A DNA stretch of 64,000 nt, from positions 372,001 through 436,000 of the forward strand of contig JAODTK010003388.1 in NCBI GenBank assembly GCA_026419785.1, read 5' to 3'. The notes below the pieces were generated by a model. That model was not told the DNA's origin. It did not search any database and saw only the letters and a list, made by a program, of their open reading frames with translations. Positions 23,690-36,213 of this stretch are shown in pieces. The translations under genes were made by a program, and so were the position numbers. Each line of letters starts with the position of its first letter. Within the stretch, counting starts at the first letter, position 1. This DNA comes from Sclerodactyla briareus. Lineage: Eukaryota > Echinodermata > Holothuroidea > Dendrochirotida > Sclerodactylidae.

Positions 23690-25280
23690 TGCAATGGGCC
23701 CGTGTCGTTCGTTGCTGTTAGTTACTTAGGATTTTGGCGATTTAGTTGGCGTCAGCTAACCTTTGATAAAATTATTCTTGGTTGGGTAGCTGGTTACAGC
23801 ATTGAATTTGAAACAGGGACAATTCAGTTGGTGAGCCATATCAGCGAAACACGATGCCCAGTGTGGAACATGCACTGGTAGATGGACACAAATATCACAG
23901 CTTTGAACGAAGGAGTTTGGAAAAGCCAGTCATGTCCTGACAATTCTGTCGATCAGATTTTCTCAGGCCCAAAAAAAGAGTGGGTCACACAGAATGATCT
24001 CATCTTAAAGGTGTGAACGAGGTTTGTCAAATACCATCACTTAAAAATGGATTGATCTGCCAATAGCATATGTTTTATGACGCCAAATTGAATACATGGC
24101 GTCAGTAGATTTAAAGGACTGCTGATCATTCAGTCCCCGTTTGAAACGGGGCAGCCGGAATTTTTTACGGTTTAAGATGGGGTAATTGATATTTTTTCAA
24201 TACACCTGTCTCCCTAACGGGTATTCTTCCGCCCCGAGATTTTCACCAAAATACTGAAACCAGCTCTCGCCGTAGCTTCGACAAGAGGGTCACCACGGTG
24301 TCAGATATGTGATATCTTGTGTCAGGGGCTAGTTTCAGGCATGTTCCAACACGGTTTCAACGGTGTATTCAGTTTCAGGAATAAAGGGTTTGTTGTCTGT
24401 CCACCTCAGAAATTAGTTTATGGACCATCAAAGCAACTGAAGTTCCTGGAGTTTATTATAGGACTCCAGCAAATGACAGTCACACCAAACCCCTGAAAGA
24501 GTGGCATTACTCTGTATCTATCAGGATTTTGAACGAAAACAGTCCCATTCTATTTAGAATTGGCCCTTCTATTTGGGGTTTAATAGCACCTTTTTACTGG
24601 GGTAGAGGGACCTCTTCTACAGGAAACCTAGAGTTGTGATAAATTGCTGCCTGCAAAATGAACATGGGTTAATATGAGGGAAAAGTGTACAGTTTCAGTG
24701 GAATCTTGCAAAGAGCTAAGTTGGTGGAAAACCAACTTACCAACAGCAACGAGACGGATCGTTCGACCAGATCCTAATTGAGCTAATCACAGATGATTCT
24801 TTGTCCGGCGGACAGTAGTTTGTATACCTTCACACAACACAAGAGGATCATGGGAGGCTGGTTGTTATTACCACATAAATGTGTTGGAATTGTTAGCAAT
24901 TCTTAAAGGGTTGATATAGCTTTGTGTCGTTCAAAGGAAAAAAAAAATCGGGTTCTTTGTAATACTCTACTGCAGTGGCATATGTCAATGCTATGAGTGG
25001 AACACGGTCACCGTGCAATAAAATTGCTAGTCTAGTCTATTTGGTCATGGTGCTTGCAGATTGAGAATTGCTTCTCCCAGGGAACCTGAATGGTGAAGCA
25101 GATTTGCTTTCACGATCACCTGTTGCAAACATGAATGGAGTTTGTCGAAGGAGAACTTTAGAACATTAAGTTGCTCTATGGAGATATCCAAACATAGACT
25201 TATTCGCAACTCACCTTAATAATAAAGTACCATGTTTTGCATCATGGAAGCATGACCCTGGATGCATCTTTTGTTGATTG
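23690..25280 (+). pseudogene. Reverse transcriptase / RNase H region of the DIRS-like element
   Basis: At about 23730-23830 the frame gives WRQLTFDKIILGWVAGYSIE, the entry segment of DIRS-type RT. Near 24229, PPRFSPKY and then a GHHGVRY-like segment match the palm region, although the following Asp-Asp box is broken by a frameshift. NIDLFATHLNNKVPCFASW (25191-25247) followed by HDPG is the highly characteristic segment between RNase H and the recombinase in DIRS elements. Stops interrupt throughout. Confidence 0.7.
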
Positions 25281-25539
25281 CATTCTCCTTAAATTGGTCG
25301 CAATTTCGGTGTTTTAATTGCTTTTCCACTATTCCAGCTTATGCGTCGCCTGTCCGGAACTTTCGACGCACCGTGGTCTCCAGAAGCTTGGCCATGACCA
25401 TGCTACGCCAAGTTGTTCCGGCCGAGTGCGGCAACCCTTCATATACCAGGCCAAAACAGGTACACCCTTTACAGGGAACCTCAACACTATTACTTTGCTC
25501 TTATCCGGGAAGCCCTCGGACAGAGAGGAATACATGGCA

Positions 25540-26463
25540 AGACGCAAGAGATTATCATGTCATCTTGGAGACAAGCCACAAAAAGACAATACCAGTATAT
25601 CGAAACACGTGGGACACATTTTGCTCTAAAAAAACAAAGACATTACAGTCAGTTTTGTCCCTCTCTAAATCAGGAGCTCGTTTTCCTTACAGACTTATTT
25701 GACTCGGGTTTAGGCTACAGTGGGATAACACGGCCAGATCAGCTTTGTCACCAGCAATTAAGCTGGACAACTTTACTTTTCGGAACCCATCCTTTGGTTA
25801 CCCGGTTTCTATAAGGGATTGTTCAAACTACAGCCTTCCACACCCGCGTTAGACGAAACTTGGGATGTCAAGCATGTTTTTGACTACTTCCGTACCCAGG
25901 GGTCATTAAAGACACTCTCACTTGAAGAATTAAACACACAAGCTTGCCATGTTGATAGCCTTGGTCTCAGCACGCGAGTTCAAACATTTGCTATGTGGAT
26001 TTGGAAGACTCCAAATCCTCACGGATCGAGCCGTCTTTACCATTCATGGTCACCTTACCCATCAAGCCAAACATGACGCCATTACGAGTGGTACTCATAG
26101 ATTATCCACAGGATCATACTGAGTGTCCTTTCAGGGTGCGAAACGCTACTAGAGCTCACACAGCCGCTTCGAGGGAATCAAACTAAGCTCCTAATCAGTT
26201 ATGCCAAAACACACCATATGGTCACTACGAGTAATATCGCAAGATTGATGCGGACAGTGATGGCAGCTTCGGGGATAAACTCCGGTGCAAAGCTCACAGC
26301 ACAAGATCGGCATCAGTCGCATCAGAAAACTGAATTCAGTACCAATTCACCAGATACTGGCTACTGCTGGTTGGGCCTCCGAAAAAAAACATTTGCGGAA
26401 TATTACGACAAACTAATCCAAGAAGAGAACAATTTGCCAGTAGTCAGTTCTGAGTGTCAGTAG
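25540..26463 (+). pseudogene. Tyrosine recombinase of the DIRS-like element
   Basis: The N-terminal core reads IIMSSWRQATKRQYQYIETR, then FLTDLFDSGLGYS and FGTHPLVTRFL. The catalytic domain starts with ETWDVKHVFDYFRTQ (about 25856) and keeps the first catalytic Arg in LSTRVQTF. The C-terminal end has IRTVMAASGIN-like sequence, a broken HxxR region, and KTFAEYYDKLIQEENNLPVV with the nucleophile Tyr, ending at TAG 26461-26463. At least three frameshifts lie between these blocks. The enzyme would have joined circular cDNA into the genome. This copy cannot. Confidence 0.75.
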
Positions 26464-26537
26464 TGACATTGGACATTATGCATAAGATGCAATGTTCTGT
26501 TCGCTTATTTCATCATGAACAAGTGTGGTCATACAAT

Positions 26538-26539
26538 AT

Positions 26540-26580
<41 letters not shown>

Positions 26581-26650
26581 ATATATATATAATATATATA
26601 TATATAGATATACTTATATATCGATATATATATATATAATATATTCTTAG
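26538..26650. repeat. (AT)n / (ATAT-GAT) microsatellite
   Basis: About 110 bp of nearly pure AT dinucleotides, with occasional GAT and ATAATAT interruptions, lie just 3' of the recombinase. Confidence 0.9.
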
Positions 26651-26899
26651 TATTATTATATAGTACCTATTAGGGTTTGGGCAACCCTATCCGGTCTTAG
26701 CATATCATTTTATGCCAAATATACAGATTAAGTTCACATTGCGGTGTTACTTATTAATTCGATGATACTGTTTGAAATCTCATGCAACCGGAGTTCGTTT
26801 TGAATAGTATGTATAATCTGAAAAGTAACAAACGGTAGTTGCAGTTTGATTGAGATTATACTCATGATTACACGAACGGAGGGATTACATGCTCACCTT

Positions 26900-27780
26900 C
26901 AAGGTGAAACCACCTTATTCCGTTCGAGGGAGTAGGTAGGAAACCGGGGGGGGGACTGGGTGGTAGGGGCTGGCGAGGGGGGGGGAGAAAAGAGGTTAAT
27001 TACCGCAATCGGTTTGTTTAGATGTTGCTGCGTTAATCAAGGGAACCGGGGGGGGGGGCGCTTCCCCCCCCAAGTGAAAAATGGGAGGGCGGAAGGGCCT
27101 GACGCCCACCACGCGACAGGTCCAAAAACCACTTTTGAATTTCAAAATAGCGTTTGTCATTCAGGCTTTTCCCACTTCTAGTCATTTTCGGTCAGATTGC
27201 GTGAATTTTCTGCTGATAGTCCAATTTTCGAATTAATATCCTCTAATGGGCAAAAATTCGCGCGCTTCGCGCGCAATGGTAACCAGTAATCGTGCCTGTA
27301 TGTTAAAGTATGTATTCGAGCTATTTTTCTCTAGTCTAGTATACCGGTGACTGCATACTTGACAATGTGTCCTGGATAATCTGCTGAAGGCGCTGGAATA
27401 GCAAGAGGAAGCGCCCGCCCCCCTTCCCAGCTCTACATTTCGGAGCAAAGCAGTGTACCACGCATGGTCCAAATGAGACAGCCGAAAAGATATGAAAAAA
27501 CGAGAGAGAGAGAGTTTCGGAGAAATCGATCAAAAGCTTCTAAAATTCCGGCAGGGACTGAGGCCATCGTAGTTTTTTAAATAAAATATCACTGAATTGA
27601 GCGAGGTTTTGGCGCAGCGAAGCGTATTTTATGTACCAGTCACCCGTAAACTGAAATGAAATTCGAGCGCCTTATATATTCGGGCAATCTTTTTTAGAGA
27701 TTTGCGGTCGAAAGAAAAGGGAACGTGGTACAGAAAATCTAATATATCCCTGGGTCAATCCAGACTGCACTAACTGGAGT
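26900..27780. other. G-rich repeat debris, no gene
   Basis: Four G runs (26947-27057) and a CCCCCCCC run (27064) are followed by a perfect palindrome GCGCGCTTCGCGCGC at 27260-27274. This looks like terminal parts of DNA transposons, but no matching pair of ends was found. Confidence 0.35.
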
Positions 27781-28079
27781 GCCTTAGTTTAGTTAGTTAG
27801 TTTGAGTGAAAAGGGTCAGGAAGACTAATCCCTCAAAACTAACCACCCGGAGGCCACAACAATCCACATCCAGGAACGAAAAATTAACCAAACCGAACTA
27901 AATGATACTGCCCTTGATATCCCTGAACATAAATAGACTGTTCTTGAACGCATTCACACTCTTAAGCAAACAACATTTCATTCAAGACAGATTCCACTCC
28001 TTGATCACTCTCTTCGAGAAGAAAATTTTACGAATGTCCATTCTGGCAGCGCTTGCCCACGAAGCTTGAGACAGTGGAT

Positions 28080-29350
28080 TCTATTTGCAGTAACATTGGA
28101 AATTCAAAGACGTCGTGGAAGGACATGCCCATCGAGTCGCATGGACATTTGAAAACCTGATCAAGTCACCCACCCGAATTCGCCTCAGCTCCATGGTAGT
28201 ATTATGACCGAGACGCCCTTAAGCTTTCCTCTTTCCTCGTAAAATAAAATTTTTCCGACAGTGAATCATTCTAGTTGCCCTACGCTGAACGTCTAAATTA
28301 CCTGTTTGTCTTTTGCAAAGTAGGATTCCACCCTTGTAAACGCTACTCTGTCGGTCTCACCAGTTGCTTAAACGCCTGACAACAATATCATTATCAAGGA
28401 AACTGAAGTGTCGTCTAATCACCAAGAATCCAATTACACCACTCTTCTAGCAGCTTCGGCACAATGCTTGGAAGGTTTTCAAAGAAGAATCCAAACAAAC
28501 CCCACGATCTTTTTCTGAAATCACCTCCTGAAATCTTTCGGCCATTTAACCTGAAAGATTAAGCGTTGCGATTGTGAAAAACCAATCATGCATAACTTTG
28601 CACTGTCGACATTGAAAAACATTTGCAGTCGGAAGACCATTTGGAAATTATCTCCCGGATCCCGTTGAACAATTGCGCATCATCATTCGAAACCGCCTCC
28701 CATAACCCTATATCGTCCTGCGAACGTTCTTAACCCTGAACAAACAGAACCTTCAAGATCTTCAATATACGCCAGAAACTGGAGCGGCCCAAGAACCGAT
28801 CCCTGGGGATCCACCGCACTATCTTGCCTTTTGCCAAGGAAACGACCGCCCATTAATGACAACTCTTTGTTCCCTCTTATGAAGCCCACTCACGAATCCA
28901 CTTGAGGACATCCCCTTCAATACCAAAGCTTCTCCACTTGAGCAAGAACGCTCATGAGGACCTTGTCAAAAAGCTTTCTGAAAGTCCAGGAAAATTATAT
29001 GAACAGCATTGCACGTTGTCAACATAACCTAGTAACCTCTTCCATGAATTCCCAAGAGATTAGTCAAACACGAACGATTCTTCCTAAACCCATGCTGCGA
29101 ATCTCTACTCAGACTATGCTCCTGAAGAATCCACATATGATCCCGGATGATTGATTCCATTACCTTGCAGACAACATAGTAGACTGACTGGCCTTGTAAT
29201 TACAAGGGGAATAGACGCGTTTTACTTTTTGAAAATCGGAGAAACATTTGCTCTCCTCCAATACTCCGGAACAATACCTTCTTGGAGAGTCTTATTGAAA
29301 ATAAAGCTAGTGGACAACAACTCGTCGGCAAGGATTTTAGTAAGAAAAGT
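28080..29350 (-). pseudogene. Reverse transcriptase domain of the CR1-like element
   Basis: PQGSVLGPLQFLAYIEDLEG (28745-28808) is the conserved RT block before the active site. It is followed by SGLRTFAGRY, where the FADD box is lost, and by a segment resembling ISKWSSDC (about 28640). Near 28040-28080 HCLKLRGQALPEWTFVKF matches the C-terminal end of these proteins. The RT remnant at 62.9-63.8 kb has the same blocks. Confidence 0.75.
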
Positions 29351-30189
29351 ATAAACTCTCCGTCAAGGCCAGGAGCTTTAAGCACTTTTGACTCTCAGTT
29401 TCTTCTCCTTTAACTAAACCAGACAGACCACACACCATAAAAAAAAAAAATTTTACCATACATCTGACTCTGGGGAGAAACCCCGACAACTGGGTCACCA
29501 AAATTATCCAAGTTCTCATGAGTAAAAACAGACAAGAATAATTATTGAGAACCTTACCATCTCCTGGCTATCGCTGATTGTACTAACCCGCGTTGGATCT
29601 ATCAAAGGACCCCATCTGTCCTTTACTTTCTGCTTCCCCCTCACATAAACAGAAAAATGCACGAGATTCCTCCTTGCTGTATAGGCAATCTGCTCTCGAA
29701 ATCAAGTTTAGCACCAGAAACAAACGCTGGACAAGCTTTTTGAACTTTGAAATGCTCATGATCAGACACGGACCCAGAAGACCGTTAAAGTCGCCATAAG
29801 TGTCGCTTCACGTTTGTGATGTGCCAGAAAAACTTTCCCTTTGGCATCCAGAGGCCTCTTGTTCTTTACTGCGACGTTTCCCCCTCCAAGGAACGTAAAC
29901 TTTCAATAACCCATTAAAACCTTTTTCAATGAAAACCCATTCCAAGAGTCCAACAAGCATTCGTATTTCGAACAATTTATGGCCAATCTCTTTGCTAAAA
30001 AACCTGGAAATGCCAACCATATCGGCTTCGCGAAACAAGGAACAAGCTCTAGACTCTGTGGGATATTGGACAGAACAAGACACTGAAAGCTAAAATTTCG
30101 TGATCACTTGCACCGATATTACCCAGCTCTCTACATTATCTACGAGACTCTGTATCACTGCTCAAACTAAAATCCAAAATATTAGCTTT

Positions 30190-30690
30190 CTTTAGGAATG
30201 TACTGCTGATAAAGGGAACAATCCTGCTTGACATTGAAAAAGCAGATCCATGACTACCACTATTACCATTAAACCAAGAAATATCTGGATAATTGAAATC
30301 ACCCATAATAATTGTAACTCTTCTTTCCCAGAACTGTCGAAAAGCATGTCGGAAAGAAAATGTTGTTTGTCTTCAGAGTCTATTTGGAGACGGTACACAA
30401 CGCCAACTATAAAGAACTGGGAATACTAGATGATTTACGGAATTTTCACACACACCGAACAGAGTTGACAAAACTTACACCAATATCGGATCGGCCTTCT
30501 CAAAACTATTCACGTCAGACCTCACATACAACAAAACTCCCCCACCAATGCCACGGAGAGTCTCTATCCTATCTTGCCTATAACAACAAAACCAGAGGTG
30601 AATTCGGCTGTGAAATTTCATGTTCAACCCCGAACTCGTATCCAATGACGTCATGCTTGCGTTCCTGGAACTAAAATCTGCACTCAATCA
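30190..30690 (-). pseudogene. Endonuclease domain of the CR1-like element
   Basis: GIGGGVLLYVRSDV (about 30508-30555) and IIMGDFNYPDISW (30271-30310) are two signature blocks of the APE-type endonuclease that nicks the target in CR1/L2/Jockey elements. The GDFN block is intact here, unlike the copy at 9.7-10.6 kb. Frameshifts separate the blocks. Confidence 0.7.
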
Positions 30691-30869
30691 AACTTGTTTC
30701 CTGATACTTTGAACATTGCACAGGAAAAAGACCGCTGGCTAACATATCTTCGCTACTGTTGACCGCGCCAGACCTCCCACTGCGATTCTTACTATTTACA
30801 ACCACTGCCATTAAGCCTACGCATCACTGAACCCTCGCCCAAAATTTCTTACAACCTTCCCGCATAAAT

Positions 30870-31330
30870 TGACCAACTTGTCTCACTTGGAGTGAAGCCC
30901 CCGCACCATTAAGGTGACGACCATCCTTAGCGAAAAGATCCCCTCCTTCCCCAGAAACACGAAACATCCACAAACTGAACGCCCTCCCCAGCCACTCTCA
31001 TTGAACCACTATTGAGACCCGCTATCTCCTACAGCAACGCCGACCGTCAAACCCTAGGTAGAATGCCACAAATCGCGACTTTCGACTATGGACTTCAGCC
31101 TGCACCACGTTCACGGAATCGTATCTTAGGTTGTCCTGACTGTTCACCCGGCGATTATTAGTGCTATCTCGACAAAAATAAAACACCCCCCTCACCCCCC
31201 GACCACCTCCCCATCCCCCACGATCCTGTTTTCCCTCGCACTCATAAAAATGGGGCCTCACACCCGAGCTCCCGGAACAACCGCTCGTACGCTTCAGCTT
31301 GTCCACGCGACTAAATTCCCTGTCCACTAC
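30870..31330 (-). pseudogene. ORF1 of the CR1-like element, SGNH-like segment
   Basis: VDREFSRVDKLKRT (about 31285-31327) and, 350 bp downstream in another frame, DLFAKDGRHLNGAG (30898-30940) are consistent with the start and end of the SGNH hydrolase-like domain that ORF1 of several CR1/L2 elements carries (the DGxHLN block bears the catalytic Asp and His). The GDS block and the region between are too decayed to read. Upstream, 31378-31641 encodes a cysteine- and glutamate-rich frame that may be the N-terminal part. Confidence 0.45.
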
Positions 31331-31879
31331 CGGACAATCGAATCCCCACCATCAAAACTTTCCCTTTTACTTATCCCTCACCAAAGTCCACTTCCCTTCC
31401 ATCCACCTGCGACTGGAACCCCCGGCTCTACTGTCGCCCCTCCTCTGTACTCCTCTTCTCCCTCTCTTTGCTCCCCCGCCCCCCCTCCATCAACTGACCC
31501 CCTGCACCGCCTCCTCAATTGCCAGCACACTAAACTATTCCTTTGTCCAAGTCCAGGATCACCACTGCGTCCGTTGTTATCGCAGCAGCACCCCTCCTCA
31601 CCCTCTTCCCACTGACACTCACGGTGGCCCGCCCACCCCACACCTCGCTTCGCTCTGCTAGTCTGACACTTCTTACATCTATAATATACCCATCCGCCTT
31701 AGTGTCCCAAAGCTCACCCCTTAAAACTCAGCCCCGACTTCAGATACTCAATCCACATATCACACACCCTGACAGGCTAGCACCTATCCTTCCTCCCATA
31801 ACCGCAAATAATAGAAGACAAAAGTACAGAAAATGAGAATAAGTTAGGGGGCCCTACCAGTGAAAAATAACTTGATGCA

Positions 31880-32920
31880 TGGTTCCTGGAAGTGTGAATT
31901 TCGACCATCTTCCAAAAGAAAGGCACTTACTGCACTTAGTGCTGGCTCAGCACCATTTGGCAAGAAAAAACCAAGAATCAGAGCACAAATCCCGCAATCT
32001 AAGGCCACCGTAAAGCAGACATTTTCAAGTGGTGAAAGGTGGGATTTGGCAGTCCCCCACATATCAGATTTAGAAAGCAACGACGTTTGTGTTTGGAGTG
32101 ACATATGCAAACCAAATTGCATCTAAGGCCACTTGATATGTACAAAATTTCTTAAAGTGAGAAAAGGGATTCGGCGGTCCCCTTAAAGGTGAGATTCATA
32201 CCAACTTCCAAAGCGGTCCCTTACCCCCCCCTCGCTTTTGGTCAAAAAATCGCAAGATTCAGAGCATTAAATCGCTTCTAAAACCTTCAAAAATGCAAAA
32301 TGAATTTGGGGAATGACAGCGAGTGTGTCGGGTCCTTATTGCACCAAACTGCATCTACGGCCACCTGAAATGCAAAATTTTCTCAAATTGGGATAAGGGG
32401 ACTTGGTGGGCCCCTGAAGGTGAGAATTGATCAACTCCCAAAGAATGAAACCCCCCCTGTCTGCCCTTGATTTGGCCACAAACATCAAGAAATGAGCACA
32501 TCGCAATCTACAGGCATGGCTAAAATGCCCAATTATTTTATGGAAAGAATTGGTGTTTCGGAGCCAATGTTGCACCAAATTGCATCCAGGGCCACCTGAA
32601 AATGAAAAAATTTTCCCAAGTGGGATAGGGGAACTTCGCCGTCCCCGGACGGTGAGATTAGACGCAACTCCAAAGAAAGGAACAACTCACTGCCCTCAAT
32701 TTGGCAGAAAAACGCACAATATTCATAGCATGCAAATCGCATCTAAGAACTGTGAAATTGCAAAAATATCTGAAGGACGCAATTGGTTTTGACGTGCTAA
32801 ATGGCACCCAATTGCCACTCTACGGTCTCTGTAAATGCACAAATTCTCCAAAGGGGAGGGGGAACCCATCGCTCCCCTTAAGACATCTCTCTCCCCCAGA
32901 TTCGTCATCCACCGCCGCCC
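31880..32920 (+). repeat. Four ~230 bp tandem repeats
   Basis: The block CACCAAATTGCATCTAAGGC or a close variant recurs at about 32106, 32341, 32571 and, more diverged, 32802, giving a period of 229-232 bp. Each unit also carries GGGGACTTCGGCGGTCCCC-like and CAAATCGCATCTAA-like blocks. Copies differ by roughly 20-30 percent by eye. The array starts directly after the 5' end of the CR1-like element. Confidence 0.75.
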
Positions 32921-32924
32921 CCCA

Positions 32925-35900
32925 CCACATATATTTCGTTCCTACGCTTACTGTTCCGTTCGGTATCTTCTCATGCTTTGAACAACTGCAGCTGAACTGG
33001 GGTGACGTAATCATCTCACTCGAACGCAACTACGTTTGTTTATTTTTCGATTATAAATTGAACCTTGTTCTGCAATTTACTTTTCCCGAGCGGGATGCGG
33101 TGTTATCAGATCTCAGGATCCTCATACTACTATAATATGGGTTACGAACTTTGAGAATATGTCAGCCGGCCTGATAGGGAGTTATGACATTTCCTCAAAT
33201 GATGTCCATATTTGGCTTTTCTACAGAAAGCTTAACTAACGGATTGAACAATCAACATAATCCTTACATGGAGGAAAAATGGACAGTGTCGCTACTGGAG
33301 GAACGTCGGCACCATAGACATATTATAGAGGACTGAGATCCGGCTCTGTATTTTGCAACCAATTGAATGCGCGGTGCATGGTGGGAAGTGCACCCAAAAG
33401 ATCGAAGCCTATGTAGTATTACTATTGACTGTGTACGTTAGGCAACGACGGGTCATTTCTATCATCGTTATTTCGAAACCGTAGTAAATAGAAAATACAT
33501 TCTGCATTGAAAATAATGCAAAATAAGCTAAGAATACAATAGTAAGCTTTGGACGGCAAAAACATTCTTTAAAAGACAAAAATCGTTGCGCGAGATTGGC
33601 ACTACATACCATTATCGGCAATGAGTCTGTAGTAGGTCTCACTAGCACAGCTATGTGCAACTACTGCCTGACTGTGCTACGCGTACGCCGAACTCAGGTG
33701 GTAAACAGATATCCGCCACCGGTGCTAGGAAAACCTTTGCATTATTCGAAACAGTAAGAAGCCTGGCTGCTCAGCCAAACTTGCACACCTTGTACAGAAA
33801 ATGCGGGGGTTGAGTTTTCGCCGGTGATTTAGTGACAAGCTAAGGCCTAATCTGTTCACAATGATAGCGGGCTGTTACAAAATAATCAGTTAGGTATCGG
33901 CCTCATCAGAATAATTTAAGATAATTAGGGTGGACTGAATCAAAACCTTCAAATGATATTGTGTCAGTAGTATATTTCAACGAGAACTATGTTTTTCGAA
34001 TAATGATTTGGCCTCAAAACACAATCCTCATGCTCCAGGCACTTGCATCAGCCAATTTCACATGTTAATTTACTTGAGGAGACCTGCACAAAAGGTGTTT
34101 CTTTATGACCTCTATGAAAACACATTCATGTTGACTGTGGCTGCTGACTTTTATACCCTATTTTCGTTTGGGGGGGGGGGGGGGGGGGCATCAGACGACT
34201 GGCTTTCATTATTTTACGCTAACATCACAGAATGCATCACCTGGCTAATTCATCAACAGAACAAATCACAGCATCAAAGGTGAAGAAAACTCTAATCAAG
34301 TTGTGCTGTTCAAACACCAGTGCATCACAAGGTCATAGCCTATTTGGTTGTCCAATTATGTCTAACATTCAGGACATGACCAGATTCTCACTTGAATGTA
34401 GATGTATTTCGAGCAGAACAACATTTTTTTACCTCATGCATACAGATTTTATTTTTAAGAATATATTAATACTTTCATTAATCAGTAATTTAAATATGCA
34501 TGAAACTAGGAATCTTGGTATGTAGATGGATATGGTTGCGATTAATTCATTTTTTCTAAAAGAACATTGATTACCTGAGCCTTATGGGTAGCCTATGTGT
34601 CTATGTGTATGTGTATTCTATGTTTATGATAGGCTATAAAGCCTATAGGCCCTTTCAGCCTTTGTTTTTGTTTGTTAATGGAAATGACTATTCCCCATTT
34701 TGGCATATTCAGTAACTATTAAGAACAATGACTTTTTGCTATAAGTAAAATACGATTTCAGAAAGGGACCTGCAAATAATCAAAGGATTGCTGATAAAAA
34801 TCCAAAGATATTATTTTTCCCCTCTACTTAGTCCCATCTTTAACATCTATTAATGCCAATTAATATTACTAGACTTAACCTCTACTTTCTCCCATAGTAA
34901 TTTCCCACTGTATATTCATCAGTGAATTTCCCCCTATTGGGTCTGGTGGTGCTTATATTCACTGTACCACTCACCATGCTAATCTCATTTCTTTAATCTG
35001 TATAAATGCAGGTATCGTATATTTATATCTTATCTCTGAGAAAGATGTTAAAATACACTGTACCATAAATCCCACAAAAAAGTTGTAAGAATTTTATTTG
35101 CATTTCCTGTATTTTATAATCCCAGAAAGTTGTGATATCTAATAGCTACAATCAACCTATAAAAGGATCACTTACCTGCTGAAAAAGCAGTCATCCCTGT
35201 GTTTTAGTGTTTTCTAGAGGCCTTCGACTCCCGAGCACTGCTCGCCCAAGGTTCCTTAAAATTGCAGGTGAATTCTTCCATAGTTCAGACAATTGGTAAG
35301 AGGTACATTAACATTTTGATGATGATCAACGGAGTGAGAGGAGGCAGAATGAAGAGTCTAACTAAGAAGTGCTTGACAGTTACAGCCTTTACCGCAATGC
35401 TTAACCCCTCTGCTCCAATTTGTATGATCACTGTTGGGATTTTGGGCCTGTTGGGTGTAGGGACCCTAGGGGGGGTAGGGGCTCCCCTTGCAGCCTTGGT
35501 TCAGACATTTCAGTCAGCCGGATTATTCTCCTATATAGGCATACACCTTGAACGAGCGCGTCATGAATAACAATGATTTGTTTGATCTCGAAATCTAGCC
35601 TAGGGCAGCCTATATGATGTTTTGTACAGTGGCTGGTGTCGCCCACCCAGCTAATTTATCCTTAAAATGACCTAACCAAAAATTGACTTTAATATCTATT
35701 AGTATGGCATCATCATTTACATTACCCTTGCTGTACAGCTATAGAAAGTATGGTTTTTACCAGATGTTTAACTCACAATTTTTTTGTTGCAGCCACTAAA
35801 CTTACCGAATACATCAATTGCTAAATCTTCCCCATTCACTTTTGAATGATTCACTTTTGAGTTATATTCGCCGCTGACAATTAGGTGCAGCATTCAGGGC

Positions 35901-36205
35901 TGCACCCTTGCTGGGCCTTGGAAGGGGATGATCCTCTGCTCGGCAAGTATATACCTTTGAAGAAACAATGGTAAAAAATCAGGCCGCTGCTTGCACGGTG
36001 TGCATGATGGGGTGTGCCTAAAAGAACGTAGACCTCCAGAAGGAAGCCTAAAAACTGAATGATCCTGAAAACCTCCAAATAGACCCCCAAAAGTTAGTAT
36101 AAAGACAGAAGATCCTCAAGCAGCGGCGGCACCATGGTTTTGCCCGATGGAGGGTCAGAGTCTGCAGCACCTGACAGTCCGGGTGAGTCGTCAGAAAAGC
36201 GATTA
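32925..36205. other. Unassigned, no supported gene
   Basis: A G run sits at 34171-34188 inside an otherwise open frame (34008-34283). The 102-codon frame at 35262-35570 has a hydrophobic, glycine-rich segment but no family signature. CAGCGGCGGCACCATGG (36121) resembles a hAT terminus without a partner. Confidence 0.45.
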
Positions 36206-36213
36206 CTCTAATT

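Larger units (their letters stand above)
21650..26700 (+). mobile_element. DIRS-like tyrosine-recombinase retrotransposon, degenerate
   Basis: Gag-like, reverse transcriptase, RNase H-region and tyrosine recombinase segments follow one another on the plus strand (see sub-entries), the order and content of DIRS/Ngaro elements. Candidate inverted termini are GGTTGGGAAACCCTTA (about 21653) and the complement of about 26673-26690, GGTTGCCCAAACCCTAA. These would give an element of about 5 kb, a normal DIRS size. No LTRs are visible. Many stops and frameshifts show it is inactive. The internal evidence is strong, the termini are tentative. Confidence 0.75.
27785..31640 (-). mobile_element. CR1-like non-LTR retrotransposon, nearly complete, degenerate
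   Basis: Reading the minus strand 5' to 3', the element shows an ORF1 segment (31640-30870), an endonuclease (30690-30190), a linker, an RT (about 29350-28080) and a 3' end near 27785. The order is canonical for CR1/L2-type elements. Frameshifts and stops are frequent but spread evenly, so this looks like a single old insertion that decayed in place. No poly(A) or short-repeat tail is obvious. Confidence 0.75.

Noticed and set aside
25262-25702. An independent 146-codon gene
   Set aside because: Its residues match the segment between RNase H and recombinase of the DIRS-like element, in mixed frames.
31250-31661. Proline-rich frames of about 120 codons on the plus strand
   Set aside because: They are antisense to the ORF1 region of the CR1-like element and reflect its C-rich complement.
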